This document shows, piece by piece, positions 11,801 through 24,604 of a stretch of DNA of 64,000 nt. The first letter of the stretch is position 1. Each line of letters begins with the position of its first letter. The stretch comes from Azadirachta indica (lineage: Eukaryota > Streptophyta > Magnoliopsida > Sapindales > Meliaceae), in assembly GCA_022749755.1 (NCBI GenBank), contig CM040441.1, positions 7,548,890 to 7,612,889 of the forward strand. Reading direction: 5' to 3'. The position numbers and the translations under genes are program-made. The notes under the pieces were generated by a model. It ran no database searches. It saw only the letters and a program-made list of their open reading frames with translations, and was not told the origin of the DNA.

Positions 11801-13009
11801 TTTGAATCAATAATTCACTATAAAGAAGAAATCAAAAAGTAAGAACGTATTTACTTATTATTATTTGTATTATATATGTGCTAAATCTTTATAAAATGAT
11901 TGAAACATACCCTTTATTATTAAGTTGTATATTTTTATATTGTGATGGTCAAAATTTAATACTCTAATAATAAAGATTTAACTATTTTTAATAGAGAAGT
12001 ATCATGTATGCAAGTAATTAAAGAGTAAATTATAATTTTATACCTAGTCCAATTGCTCAAATCTCATAAAAATTCTAAACATTTTACAATTTTAACAAAA
12101 ATTGGCTCAAATTGAGGGTTTAATTTAATTCAAATTTGAATTTCTAAGAATAAATCGAAAAAAATTTGAAATTAGAGAATAGTGAACATTTTTTAAACAA
12201 TAAAGAAGAAGTGGATAATTAAGCAAGATTTGAGAGAAATATCAGGCTATTTTTTTTTAATAAAAGTTTAGGAATTATAAGATTTTAATTAATCAATTTT
12301 GTCACCTCCAAATTTATGGAGACTATTCTGTTTTCTTTTAATTTTTTCGATATATTATATCAATGTATGTAAACACACACTCTGGAGTAGATATTATTAT
12401 TATATTAATTCTAAAACAAGTTTATTATTTTCAGTAATAATAAATAATAATATAGCTTATTTAATTTAAAAAAAAACATTTTTTATAATAAATTAATAAT
12501 AGTATTATTGTTAGTAAGGAAAATATATGCTAATATTATTATCAAATCATTAATAAAAATATAAATATTCTTAATTATAAAATTTGTTATAATAATAATA
12601 ATTTAAAAATATTTTTTTTATAATAACATATATTAATCGAAGAGTAAAATCATAAAGTTCACCCTGTAAGTGTTATAATGGTAAAATTTAGTGATTTTAT
12701 TCTTAGACCAATGTTCAGACCTCACAAAACTTTTAATTATTTTATAAGTTTAAGAAAGATTAATTCAAACAAAGGGATTAATTAGGTTCAAGTTTAAATT
12801 ACTAAGAATAAAATTTAAAAAATTTAAAATTTGGAGGATAGCAAGTTTTTTTAATACAGTGAAGAAGAAGCATGGGTAAACTAAGCTAAATTTGAGGAAA
12901 GTGTTGAGTTTTTGTTTTATAAAATTTTAGGAATTATGAGATTTTAATTAATCGATTTTGTCACCAGCATCTTTATGGAGGCATATATATAATGTATGAT
13001 AAAAAACTC

Positions 13010-13380
13010 AAAGGCTGTCGAGACTGTCTTTTTCTTTTCTTTTTTTTTTAAAATTTTTGTCAATCATTTCGATTGGCAGAAAATTGATGGGTACTAGCAT
13101 GCATTGCAATATAATAAAGTCAATAAAAAAATTTATTTACTTTTTTGCATGTGAGGTATCATTCCGTTTAAGGAGTTAATATAAAATAGTATTTTCACTT
13201 AAAAAATAAAATAAAAAATTACAGAGACAAGATTGTGTATTTCTAATTTTTTACATTTTTTTTCTAAAAAAAGAAAACGTAAAAATGAAAAGTAGTAGCT
13301 GTAAAGTGCAGTTAGAGGACAAATATTTCAACGGTGTCCTCGGTAGTGAGGAAATTTTCAGGAAGGAGCAAATGCCCTTT
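13010..13380. repeat. Repeat block A, copy 2
   Basis: Second block A in unit 1. It includes gattggcagaaaattgatggg and a cattgcaatataataaagtc tract. It lies directly upstream of the hAT-derived gene and may act as its distal promoter region. Confidence 0.65.
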
Positions 13381-13669
13381 TAGTCTCTGCATTCACATTG
13401 CTTTTAGTCTCTGCATTCACTGATAGCTCAAAATTGAGCACGCCCTTGACATAAAATTATTAGGCTCTGCTCTGCTTTCTCTGGATTTATAACGGTGATT
13501 CAACTGAGATCTGGTTGATTTCAAGTTAAGTGCTTTGCGATCTATCATCTGGTATGCTTTTTACATATTTAATTTTGTTGATAATGAAGTCATCGACTTC
13601 AATCAGCTTCATTAGATATCATGTATGTGTTCTTGTTTGGTTTGCAGGCTAGCTGTGGATGTTAATGGG

Positions 13670-15759
13670 ATGTCTTGGCTTTTGCTTAATAACGATATCT
13701 CGGCAATACAACCACTCCATGGACAGGTATATATGTGCTGCCTCTCTCTTTCTCTCTCTCTCTCTCTGTATGTAGAGAATGAAAAAGAACATAGAATTTA
13801 TTATCTTTCAGTAGAACATCTCTGCCTGCATTAATAATTCGTAAACTCAACTGAATAAGGGATTTATTAGAGCATATACATACATATGCATATATATATA
13901 TATATTCCATCCTTAATTTCAGTATCCATTCAAAGTATGCGTATATATATGTGTGTGTGTGTGTGTGTGCGTGTGTGTGACTAATTAATATATGTTGACG
14001 GGAAATCACTGAGCAGAGAGGAGTAGATGGAAATCAAGGGAATGATGTTGAGATGAATATAGTCATGAACAACCAAAATGATGTGGGGAATTCTTCAGGT
14101 ATTAATAAGAAAAGAAAGAAGCAGTCAAAGGTTTGGGAGGAGATGACTAAGTTTACAGATGATGGAAGGGATTGGGCTAGATGTAATTATTGTAAGAAGA
14201 AGTTTGATGGTTCGAGCAAGAAAGGAACCACGCATCTCAAAAATCATTTGGACAGATGCCGACCCAAAACAAGCAATGGAGGTGAAGATGCTGGTAAGTC
14301 AATGGATCAAGCAACGAATTTGACTTCTTCTATTGCCATTGAAGAAAAACCTGTGATTGATCTCATCAAAAACTGCTTCGAAAATCCTATTCATGGGTAT
14401 TGGGATCCATCAGTGCTGAACTCTAGAAAGGCTGAGATACACCAAGTTTACGGAGAAGAGAAGGAGAAAATCCTCAGGGTTTTCAATGAACTCTCGTGTT
14501 CTTTTAACTTAAAAATTGAGGAGCTTCGTGGTTGGTATGTCTTGAGGGTATGCTACATTGATAATAATTGGGAACAGAAGCAGAAGATCATTAGTGTTTA
14601 TGATGTCATCGAGGACGGGGAGGTTGATCATAATTATCAAAATTTAGTTAAAATTTTGATAGAATCATGTTTGGATTTGAAGATTGATGGGAATATATGC
14701 TACATAACTTATCATTGCCGTCCGGGTTCTGATAATTTTGTCAGAGGTGATCATGAAGATGTTGTTGGAGAAATTAATAGCAGGTTTGGTCAAAGAGACA
14801 ATTCCCTCCCTTTTGTTGGGGTTCTATTTTCTTTTTATGCTTTATCCTTGATTTATTATAATTTTGAAAAAAAGTTGATGAAATGGTTATGGAACACATT
14901 TGGTGGGATAAGAAAGTGTATTAATTACGTCAACAGCACGCGATCAAATAGGCGCAGTCTTCGAATTGCTGCAGGCAAAGCCAAGTCCATGGGAAAGAAA
15001 GTGAATATTTCTGTTTCTTTTCCTAAATATGCTTCTTATTTTGATGATTTTGAGGGAGTAGTGAGTTATAAAGAAGCGTTGCGTGAGCTGGAGAGAATAG
15101 ATTCTGATTTCAAATCAAGGTCAATAAACTTAACAAAGAAGCGTTGGAATGATGCAACTGCCATATGTCGGGATTACAAAGAGTTAAAGGCCAGTATGAA
15201 CAGCTTCTGCAAAAGCGGATATGCCACTGCAAATGAGTATTTTCCCAAGTTTTGTGACTTGTGTATGAAAATACTTCCACTACAGAGAACCCAATTTGAT
15301 GAAAAGACTTCAACTGCAATAGAAAAATTGGTTTCTACATTAGAGAAATATAAGCTGGTTCTAGTAATTGCAGTAGTTCTTGATCCGCCATTTAAAATGG
15401 ATATTGTACAAGTTTGGTACAAGATAATTTATGGTCGTGATGCTGATCACTACTTCGAAAAGATTATATATGATTTTATCGATGTTTACAACGAATATGC
15501 AAGGGTCTTTGAATTTGAGTTTGGAGGTGTAACAACAACTGCATATTTAGAAACCAATTTTTCTAGTATGGGAAGGCCTTGCACATCATCACACAATATT
15601 CTCATCCCACATCAATCACTAGAACTTAAAAGGTATTTAAATGACCTTAAATTTCCTTCAATTAAAAAGTTTGATATATTAGCTTGGTGGTGTCTGTATA
15701 CTCCAGTGTTTCCCATACTAGTTCGGATGGCTCATGATTTCTTAATTTCATCATTTTGA
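13670..15759 (+). CDS. hAT transposase-derived BED zinc-finger protein, copy 1
   Basis: The main exon is open from 14053 to 15759 (568 codons). A 57-base upstream exon (13670-13726, starting MSWLLLNND) can join in frame to 14017, giving 599 residues. Seen: a lysine/arginine-rich start, then a BED zinc finger with ligands Cys75, Cys78, His96 and Cys100 (599-residue numbering). A diverged RNase H-like middle follows, then the plant hAT-like block (ELERIDSDFKS to VLVIAVVLDPPFKMDIVQVW) and FDILAWW near the end. The hAT catalytic acids are not recognisable, and the frame stops before the usual ASESAFS segment. About 40 further related codons (15762-15873) lie in another frame after the stop. Compared with copy 2, the outer start codon is GTG and the equivalent acceptor AG is GG. 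It may be a domesticated DNA-binding protein or a recent fossil. Confidence 0.75.
13744..13767. repeat. (CT)n in the hAT-gene intron
   Basis: A CT-rich microsatellite just after the splice donor of the upstream exon. The same intron also holds a (TA)n run near 13887 and a (GT)n run at about 13950-13978. Confidence 0.8.
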
Positions 15760-16354
15760 TAGCCACATTCTCGAGATTGCTAGCTGTATTAATTGTGATG
15801 AAGATCTCAATGAAGATATTAAACTAGCTTTGATGTGCTTAACACAATGGATGTTGCAAAATCGTGAAAAATAAACAACAAATATTTCGAAATAACTGTA
15901 ATTGCTATTATTGTTTTAGTTTATAATTAGGAAGCTTGGATTCCATCGAAAAGTGTACTAAGATTTTTATTACGTATGTGGTTATATTATATATAATTAC
16001 TCTTCATAATTCTTTTCTTTTTATTTTAATAAATTAGTTAGTGGTACAAATTAATTTTGCAAGCATCCGGGAGATAGGCTACAATTTATATTTATAACAT
16101 AAAACTACAATTGGTTGATTTTAATTAATTTATTAATTATAAAATTCAACTAATTAGTTAAAGATTAATTATTTGGCATCAAATTTTTATTCCTCAACAA
16201 TTTTTGGCAATGAAAATTCATCATTTTCTTTAAAAGTAAATTAATTTAATTATTTAACAATTTCGTACCTCATGATTTATATAATTAGGAGTGGGACAAA
16301 AAATATCCATTACTTGGTCATGATTTATGTAATTATATATATATGTATATATAT

Positions 16355-17790
16355 CTTTGTTGCGTGATTTACTAACGTAAGTGCACGTTATCACAAACGA
16401 GTAATATAATAATAAGTGAAGTATCATTTTCATGAAGAGTGTTAATCTAATAAGTACTAAAGATAATTAATCCTAAATTTATTTAAAGAAGCAACTGTGA
16501 TTTGGATGAGAAAATAAAATAATTTAAAAAGTAATAAACAAAATGAAAGGGAATTTCCAATGAATATAAGGTTTAGGGTTAATGATTTAATCCTATTTAC
16601 TTGCATATATTTCTTCAGGTTATACTATTATGATTAATTACCAATATTGCTAGCGAAATTACTCAATCTTATTCGACAGTCTCTCTCGATCAATCAAAAC
16701 TATTTCATATTTACGCATTTATTGTATCTCTATGTAAATACTAATTAAATCGAAATATATTACGACCAATAATGACACTACATAAATTATATTAATACAC
16801 TTCTGTTTAGTATGTAATTTATGATATTTGTCGCATAATCTAAACACGATAAGTACCTCTCAATATTTATCAGTCCATAGTTTAATTAATTAATGGCCAA
16901 TTAATTAAAAGTATTATCATCATGACAAATACGCAATATGAGATATTAATAAAGAATAATATGCTTTTAGAATATAAATACTTTCAATTGATCAAATCAT
17001 TACCCTAAACATTAAAATTTAGCCAACCATAAGAAAGAGTTCAAAACTAAACATCAAGAATTCAACAATTGATAACATAATCTCAATAAACACAAAATTG
17101 TTTAATTCAAGACAAAAATAAGATAAGGGAAGAGGTAAAAATATGATTTGGAGAGCTTTCTTCTTCAATACTTCATGCTTCCTTCATCATCCTCCTCAAA
17201 ACACAACCCTCTCTCTCTCTAATTTTTTCGTTATCCTTCTCAAACTTGCTTCTCTCTCCAAGAATGTCTCTTTCCCAGAAGTGGCTATAGTGGCTCAACC
17301 TCTCTAAAGAAATAAAGCTAGTTCAGACCCAAATCAAGCCATTAAAGCATGATCTTACGGCTCAAATTAAGCCAAAAAAACGTCATCTTCAAGTCAAGGA
17401 GACGCAGGGGCACAGTGGGCGGTAGAAGGGGTGGTGTGGCCGCGCTGCTTAGTGGCTAGGCTGTGCCAGCCTAGGGGCAGAATGCGTGGCACAGGCACAT
17501 GGCTTCTCCTATTTTGAAAACATGGCAGATTGGTCCTCGAAAACTTTGTGCTTTGGTCCCTAAACATCTTGCAGTTTGGTCCCCAAATATCTTACATTTT
17601 GGCCCCTAAATCCTTCTCTAGACTTCTTCTTTACTTCCTTTTAGCCGAAAATCGTTTTAGATGACCAAATTTTATCATTTCTGCACAATGTAGATCAAAC
17701 GCATCAAATATTAACAAAGTTCAAGGAATTATCAAATAATTCAAGTTTACAAGTAACTGATATGCGCGTATTCTATGCACTTATCAATGT
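16355..17790 (-). repeat. Unclassified mobile repeat present only in unit 1
   Basis: Unit 2 passes directly from tatatatatc to ataaaataaaggtcc (about 31100), whereas unit 1 has about 1.4 kb between the matching points. The insert begins near gtaagtgcacgttatcac and holds a GC-rich core (17400-17510). It also carries a triplicated 'tttggtccctaaa' motif at 17530-17610. Read on the minus strand, its layout matches 19330-20630: GC-rich core, GA-rich leader, then tttgaactct and a gtaatgatttgatc-like tract. No coding frame is seen and the class is unknown. Confidence 0.55.
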
Positions 17791-18170
17791 TCTCATAAAA
17801 TAATAGTCCATTTAATTCATGATTTAAAAAATATTTTTAAAAATTTGAATATGATTCAAAAATTTGAGTTGTATTCTTAGTATTTTTAATATTTAAAAAT
17901 ATGTTTGATATAATATTTAAAATTTGCTTTTCAAATTAAAAATTGTAAAAAATTATTTGATGTAATTTTTAAAAAAATAAATAAGAATTTGTGTTTGGTT
18001 AAAACTATTTTCAATAACTTTTTTCTATTACAACTGTCCTAGTAATTAAGTATAAATATTTTATTTATGTTGATTACTTCAAATTAATATTTAAAATACA
18101 TCAATCTAAAATAATGCAATGATAATATAATATAATATATTTTCTTAAAAAAATTAATTTAAAAAAACAA

Positions 18171-18353
18171 ATGATTTATAAAAAAAATACTTTACAAATT
18201 CAAGATCTATATCATGAAATAAAAATTGAAAAAAACAGATATCATGCAAGAGTAAAGAATAAGTATGAAAAAGATGGTGACAATTATGTCTCTATCAATT
18301 ATGGTTATTTAAGAAAAATAACTATTAAATCTTTAAAATTTGATAAATTATAA
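18171..18353. other. Tract marking the empty insertion sites of unit 2
   Basis: No gene. This stretch is colinear with about 31430-31535, 33471-33507 and 34553-34600 of unit 2. It shows the undisturbed arrangement at two places where unit 2 has insertions (near gatggtgacaattatg and ggttatttaagaaaaataac). An open frame of 60 codons here is accidental. Confidence 0.6.
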
Positions 18354-19329
18354 TGTTTTAGTCAAAATATATTAATAAAATAAATCATAATATTTTTTTC
18401 TAGTACATTAATAATATAATATTTATTAATTTATTATAAATTTTTATAAAATTTATAATAAATAATATTTTTATTTTTATTATATTTTATATATTTTAAC
18501 TATACATAAATATAAATTGTAATATAATCATAATTTTATATCATAATATATTTTATTTATAAATTAATATTTATTTGTGATTTATTTTAAAATATGTAAT
18601 TAATGTTGAATTGTTTATATATTATAAAATAAAGAAATTTATATTATAAATATGTTAATAAAATATTTTAGAACAAATATGTTATTAAATAATATTTATT
18701 TTAGAGTTTGAAAATAATTTGTTTAATTAACCATGTCATTAAATAAAGATATAATTATCACGGGATCTCAATAAATATGCTCCAAACTATTAAGACTAAT
18801 ATATGTAATACACCATATCTCAAGGACTTGTATATCCTTTTCCCCATTGTTTGGTGCCAAAACCAGCTGGTTATTAGAAGCCATTTCCACGACCTGAGTT
18901 CAAAGACAATGCTTGGTTAAGGAATGTGCCTTCCGAGAAGTTGACTTTGCATAAGAAATCGCAAAATTGAGTTAAATACCAAGGTGATCAACTAGTTTTT
19001 CTGAGCAGTGAGAGGTGTTTCCTAAAAGGAGTGAAGGGTTATGTGAATTTGATTGAGAGTTGTTTCTTTGAATTTTGGAAAAATAAGGAACAGCTCCTGA
19101 TGTTAGATGTGGGGTGAGTTTGACAGAATTATAAATATTTTTATTATTACTTTAATAAAGGATTTGTATTTGATATCTTCATTTTTATTATATGATTATA
19201 CTTTATTTATCCATCATTATGTAGCATATTTGGCACTGACATAATTTAATTTATTTTGTATATTTATTTTTTAAGTATTTTAATTTTATTTTGCAAGTGA
19301 TGAAGTATTTTAATAGGAAAGATATGAAA

Positions 19330-20630
19330 AGAGTATAAAAGCGTGTCTACTAGCGCTTTGTAGAAATCGAACATCAAGCGTTATGGGAAAATCACAAAGT
19401 TTTGTTCTAGGGGATCAAAATGCAAGAAATAGGGACTAAAATGAAATATCATAAAAAAAGACTAAAATTCAAAATAATCAAAGAAAGAAAGACCTAATTA
19501 TAATTGTGCGATCTTGCGCACTGTTTTGGCGGTAGGAGTGGCGCGCGCGCCACAACTCCGTGTGCGCGCCATTTGCGATCCAGGTGACTTTTTTACATTT
19601 TATTTTGGTCCATTTTTAGTCATTGGATTAAAGATGGATGGTTGGATTTATTGGTATCTTAGATTTTCTTTTTTTTTTTTCCATATGATTAGCCTCCATT
19701 AGCTACTTTTAGAAAGAGAAAATAAGGAAAAAGAGGAATTAAGCTAGAGGGAGAGAAGAATCAAGAGCAAGACAAAGAAGAAATTTATCAATTCTTGAAG
19801 AGAGGAGTTCTGTCTAGTTTCAATTTTTTCCCATTTTCAATTTCATCTTGAATTGAACAATTTTTGTGTTAAATTGACTTATGTGTTTGATTGTTAATTT
19901 TTTGAAGGTTAAATTTGAACTCTATTCCATGCATGCTTAGATTTATTTTTTAAGGTAACGATTTAATCTATTAGAAATATCTATTTTCTGATATTATATT
20001 ATTTTTTATTTAATATCTAGTGTTACGTATTTATCACAATATTTAATACTTTTAAATATTTGTCAAGTATTTGAATAAACTATAGATTAATACGAATTGA
20101 CAAGTGAATATTATTATATTTAAACCGTGAGATAAATACTGTAAATTATATATTAAATATAGATATACTAATATGATTATGTAGTTTAATTTGAAATTAT
20201 CACTAATTATATTAAACTTTCATTTAATTAAATTCACATAAAAATATAGTAAATTATTAGGTATAAAGTAGTTTCGATTGATCTCAAGAGAAACTATCAA
20301 ATAAATTAGGATAATTAATTGATAATATTGATATTAAATTAGAATAACATCAATTGAATAATTAGATGTGACTAAGTAAGATAAAATCATTTGCCTTAAA
20401 CTTTTCTATTAATTGAATATTTTAATTAAGTTGTTAAGTAGTTAATTTTTACCTATTTTAATTTTTCACTTAAATTGATAATTAATTTCTTTAGATAAAC
20501 TCAAAATTAATTATTTTCACTACTTAATTGATTGCATTCCTTGTGAGTTTGACATACTCTTATTACTACATTAATTATTACGATCCTGTATATTTGCAAG
20601 TATCACGCACATATTACACGAATCACACAA
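19330..20630 (+). repeat. Second copy of the unclassified repeat, opposite orientation
   Basis: Same order of parts as the reverse complement of 16355-17790. A tract with 'agggactaaaatg' precedes a short GC-rich core containing ggcgcgcgcgccac (19541-19554). A GA-rich leader (19705-19790), atcttgaattgaacaa, tttgaactctattcc and an end near tttgcaagtatcacgc (20591) follow. It is more diverged than the first copy. It lies inside the 4.5 kb missing from unit 2. No reading frame supports a protein. Confidence 0.5.
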
Positions 20631-20639
20631 CAGAATTCA

Positions 20640-22620
20640 CTATATCTTAAATGTTTTTACTGCTACAAATGATTCTCACTGTGAAATTCTATGTGGGTAT
20701 GTTTGCTTTAGAGTATTCTTTTACCTTAAACTGGAAAGCAGACAAAAATTTGTTAAGTGTTTTGGCTATTGCAAATTTTAGCACTTAAAACGTGATTATT
20801 TATTATGAGCCTAGTTTGTATGTTTTGTGTAGAGTTTAGCACTATGTAAATTGCAAATTAAAGTCTAATTTATTATTTGCTGCAGTAGTAGTAAGGATTA
20901 GGGAGAAGAAATTATTAAAAAAATGAACAAACGAAAAGCAGATTCTGTTTTGTATTTTCCATGAGATCCAACAGTTAAGATGTAATTGACCGTTCTGTTT
21001 GTCGGAATTTTTAGATTAATGTAATGTATATTTGGCATATAAATATTTGCAATCTCTTTTAATTGGTTCATTACCTAAATGATAAACAAATCATGCAATA
21101 TTGAAATTTGGTTCACAGGTAGAATGATGGATCATATATGAGCGTTACCTTTTCTCCTTCTCTTCTTCCTTGCCTTTGTTCTTTCAATGCAAATTGGAGT
21201 TAGTTTGATTGGAGAAAAAGAAACAAGATGCTAATTAGTGGTTATTTCGACAATGCTTTTGATGTTGCGGAATGTTCTTAAATTGAATTGTTTTATTCTC
21301 TCTTAACCAAAATTTTTAGATGTGAATTTACATTCTCCTCGGGTTGGCTCTAATGGACTACGACATCTTGACAATGTCATTTGCACCTAGGAATATGCTC
21401 GAAGCTCAAGTACAGTTTGTGCTGGAAAGACGCGTTCCAGCCATGCTTGGAATACTCAGCAATTACCATCTACCATATTCATCGAGATCTTTCGATATGG
21501 ATCATTGTTGCAGACGCCTTGTCCCATGGACGAATTATGGTATCATCATGTAACTGGACAAGTGAGTAGTCTACTTCAATCTGTTCTTTGCTACTTTTAA
21601 AACAAGGAAGACTAAGGACAAAAAGGAAAAATGAAAATAAGAAGATAGGGCAGGATTCATAAATGTTTTGGGGCAATGTCCTGTATCTGTTTGGAACATC
21701 ACATTTGTTATTGTACTGTATGGAAGGGGAATCATTGTCAAATTCACTACACGCATGAGCACTCGACATTGGCTAGTCTCATAGTTGTAGATATGATGAG
21801 GAAATGCCTGTATAAGTGTATGATACTAAAATAACACAGTAATTTGGTTTTACTAGACCTATTCTTGAATATAATTATTTGTTTTATCTAGTTTTTGAAT
21901 GGATCTTTTGACTTCTTATTTCTACAATAGAAGATCAAATCAACTAGACTATTCTCTTTTGGGACTATTGAGCAACACATAGGTTAAAGATTGGAATAGA
22001 TATAGCTAATGTAGTTGGATATCTGGACATTGGACTCCACTAGTTTTAGTGGTAATGAAACATCACATATATTATTAGATGAACATCATGACATCATAAC
22101 TTAATGAATTGTTTTAACGTAATATTATAATATGCATGATTGCTGAACTTCACTTTGGTTGAATATAGCTGGCATTTGATAACCAAAACTTGTTTCCAGG
22201 AAATTGCCTACACTGGTTGCGCATGGAATCTTCTTAGCGGGGGACGATTTATTTGTTCCTTGATTTTGAATAATTAATTAATGGTTGACTTCCAAACTCT
22301 CAAGAAGCTAGTTTCTGTATATCATGTCGAAGATTTTGCAAGAGCAATTCTAGAGCTAACTCTCAAAGTATCGAGCCTTGCGTTTTCATTATATCTTATG
22401 AATTTCCTATACACAAATCACAGGTACAATACTCTTCTTGTCATCAGCAGCTTATCTTGTTATAAGTATATTTCCGTGTGAATTAAGTTTTACATATTTC
22501 CTTTCTGTACGGATATAATTACTAGATTATATATTACAATTTGTCATTTCTTCTTTCTTATGTTTCATGCACCATAATTTGTAAAGCTGATATATAGCAA
22601 TTATGGACTTTTACCTTCTA
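20640..22620. other. Unit-1-only DNA upstream of the kinase pseudogene
   Basis: Several overlapping frames of 60-96 codons occur at 21340-21770, but none has recognisable motifs and they conflict between strands. I regard the stretch as decayed sequence. It may include the promoter of the ancestral ZRK gene. Confidence 0.4.
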
Positions 22621-22621
22621 G

Positions 22622-23650
22622 ATGTGTTCGATTTTAAGAAAATTCAAGCCGAGTGAAGAAGCAGATAAAACAACGTTTATGATGAGGAATGGAGAATGAG
22701 TACTAAAAGAAATAATTACTGCTTCTGACGGTAAATATAATCCTTTTCGAATCTTCTCTTCTCAAGAACTCGAAGTAGCAACAAATAAATATGAGGAAAC
22801 TTATATAGAAGAACACTACTATGTATTGTATAAGGGTTTTTGGCGGGAGCAGCCAAATTCTGTTGTGAAGTTACGAAATAATGTGGATAATGCATACAAA
22901 AATGCATACGAATTTGGTATCAATAGCATTATTGTATATGCACCATAAATGAGTCACAAGCATATTTTAAGGCTGATTGGATGCTGTCTGGAGACTGAAA
23001 TTCCCATTCTAGTTTTTGAATCTATAAGGGCAGGGCCTCTTCATGATCTTATTCACGGTTCTCACCCACCCAATTTTGAACCTTTTCGGTTGACAAATAG
23101 GTTAGAAATTGCAAGGAATATAGCTCATGCGGTGGCATATCTTCACCTTGGATTCATCAGGTCTATTATTTTTGGAGACATCAAGTCATTTAATATATTA
23201 TTTACTGAACAGAATGTTGCCAAGTTGTTTGATTTTTCCTTATCCAAATCTATTCCGGGAGGTGAAACCCACATAAAATTAGATGATAGGAGAGGTGTAT
23301 ACGGATACCTGGAACCTGAGTACGTTACTAGATACGAATGTTTATAGTTTTGGCGTTCTTCTACTAGAGCTTTTCAGTGGACAGAAAATCTATCATACAG
23401 CTCGTGCTGAACTCGCGGTGATTATCGTTTACCAATTCATGTAAGGAAATACTTTAAAGGTTGAAGAATTTTTTGGATTGTAGATCCTGTGATTGTTGAA
23501 GACAGGTCATGTTCTACAAAACAGAAGAAGTAGCAATTGTAAGCTGTTGCACAACTTATGATTCAATGTGTCAATGAATCATCAGAACGTAGGCCAACTA
23601 TGATCGATGTGGTCAAAAAACGTAGGCAAAAGTACCACTCGTGCATGTAA
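22622..23650 (+). pseudogene. ZED1-related pseudokinase (ZRK) pseudogene, copy 1
   Basis: Translation in pieces gives an almost full ZRK-type protein. It starts MCSILRKFKPSEEADK, then GKYNPFRIFSSQELEVATNK, HILRLIGCCLETEIPILVFE, IIFGDIKSFNILF, VAKLFDFSLSKSIPGGETHI and YGYLEPEYVT. After a frame change come VYSFGVLLLELFSGQ, EEFFWIVDPVIVEDR and ERRPTMIDVV. Members of this family are pseudokinases that pair with the immune receptor ZAR1; the HRD and DFG motifs are normally altered, as here (FGD, DFS). This copy has an in-frame TGA near 22697, a TAA just before MSHKH near 22946, a frameshift near 23338 and further breaks after 23440. It is a dead copy. The second half is repeated at 34829-35370. 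Confidence 0.8.
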
Positions 23651-24078
23651 TTATTGTCATGTATTTATCTTTCATGTTGCAGCTGTTGCAGCCTGTTACT
23701 TGCAAACAAAAGTTAAGTCAAGCCAATGCATGTATTTGTCTGTTGTTTAATATTTGTATGAGAAGACAAATATCTACCCTGAATGTGATATTAGAAAAGC
23801 TACTGCATAAATGGCAGTTTTGGAATCTATGTTACTGGCTTTACTTGGTTCCTCTACTTTTCGCTTTTTGATCTTGTTATCAAGGATCGATTCATTTGAG
23901 CGTTAAACATCACGGACACTTCCTTAGAAGAGGAAACTGGTGGTATCTTAATTGTTATATTCCGCTCTCGAGGCCAAGTACAGAGCTCCTCTGTTTTCAA
24001 TATTAGTTTTGAACGCAATCCTATTTGTAGCTTCTGTCCTGAAGAGCTTAATAAGAGCAACGAGCATTTATTATTTGC

Positions 24079-24427
24079 GAAAAGATATAACAAAAAGCGG
24101 TTTGTTTATAAATTGAGCAATAGTTTCTTGCATGGGCGCCGGAAGATCATGATGTTGCCAAAATGCTTCAATATCACTAATGGAATCTATTCCAGAAGGC
24201 GGAAGTCTCACAGAAGATGTAGTGTCAGTGGGGATAATGGATATTTCCAAATTTGAGAAAAATTAAAATATTTACAAATGGCCTTTGAGTCAAGTCTTGG
24301 AAATTTGCTGGTATTGAAAGGCCTGATAATCAAGTATCAAATAATGATACATATCCGGGACGTTTGCCTTAAAAGTGAGGACTTGCAAACTTACAAGAAA
24401 AAGAAACACAAATCTGTGTATCTTCAT
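24079..24427 (-). pseudogene. Possible small secreted protein relic, copy 1 (weak BURP-like look)
   Basis: On the minus strand, 24427-24290 encodes MKIHRFVFLFLVSLQVLTFK followed by 25 residues, a good signal-peptide start. About 50 bases on, 24240-24079 encodes a protein-like stretch containing LPPSGIDSISDIEAFWQHHD and LPAPMQETIAQFINKPL. The W...LP.PM pattern after a signal peptide faintly recalls the start of BURP-domain proteins, but the BURP domain itself is not seen. The link between the parts is unresolved. Both parts are conserved in unit 2 (35999-36154 and about 35805-35965). A further conserved minus frame lies at 23854-24093. Confidence 0.3.
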
Positions 24428-24578
24428 TCTGCTTCGTGTCCCAAATGAATGCAGAGCCTTTTCTATATGCGCTTCATTTTCATCGCGGGACAGGAAGTGA
24501 GTGTATCCCACTTACGAAAGAAAAAGAAAACCAGTTACTAAAGAAATAGGGAAGGATCAATAATATATCTTGAAAGAC

Positions 24579-24604
24579 AAAAAAAAAAAAAAAAAAAAAA
24601 AAAA
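24579..24604 (+). repeat. Poly(A) run of about 26
   Basis: A pure A run in unit 1; the matching position in unit 2 (36304-36316) has a shorter run. It generates a spurious poly-Phe open frame on the minus strand. Confidence 0.85.

Noticed and set aside
13686..14009. 107-codon minus frame (and its unit-2 partner at 28396-28764)
   Set aside because: Mostly translated microsatellite (His-Thr and Tyr-Ile repeats) in the hAT-gene intron.
19530..19560. GC-rich near-palindrome ggcgcgcgcgccac as a possible regulatory or recombination site
   Set aside because: It sits in the GC-rich core of the unclassified repeat, and the other copy does not keep it.
21344..21769. Cluster of overlapping frames as a possible gene
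   Set aside because: No motif, strands conflict, and no splice pattern gives a longer protein.
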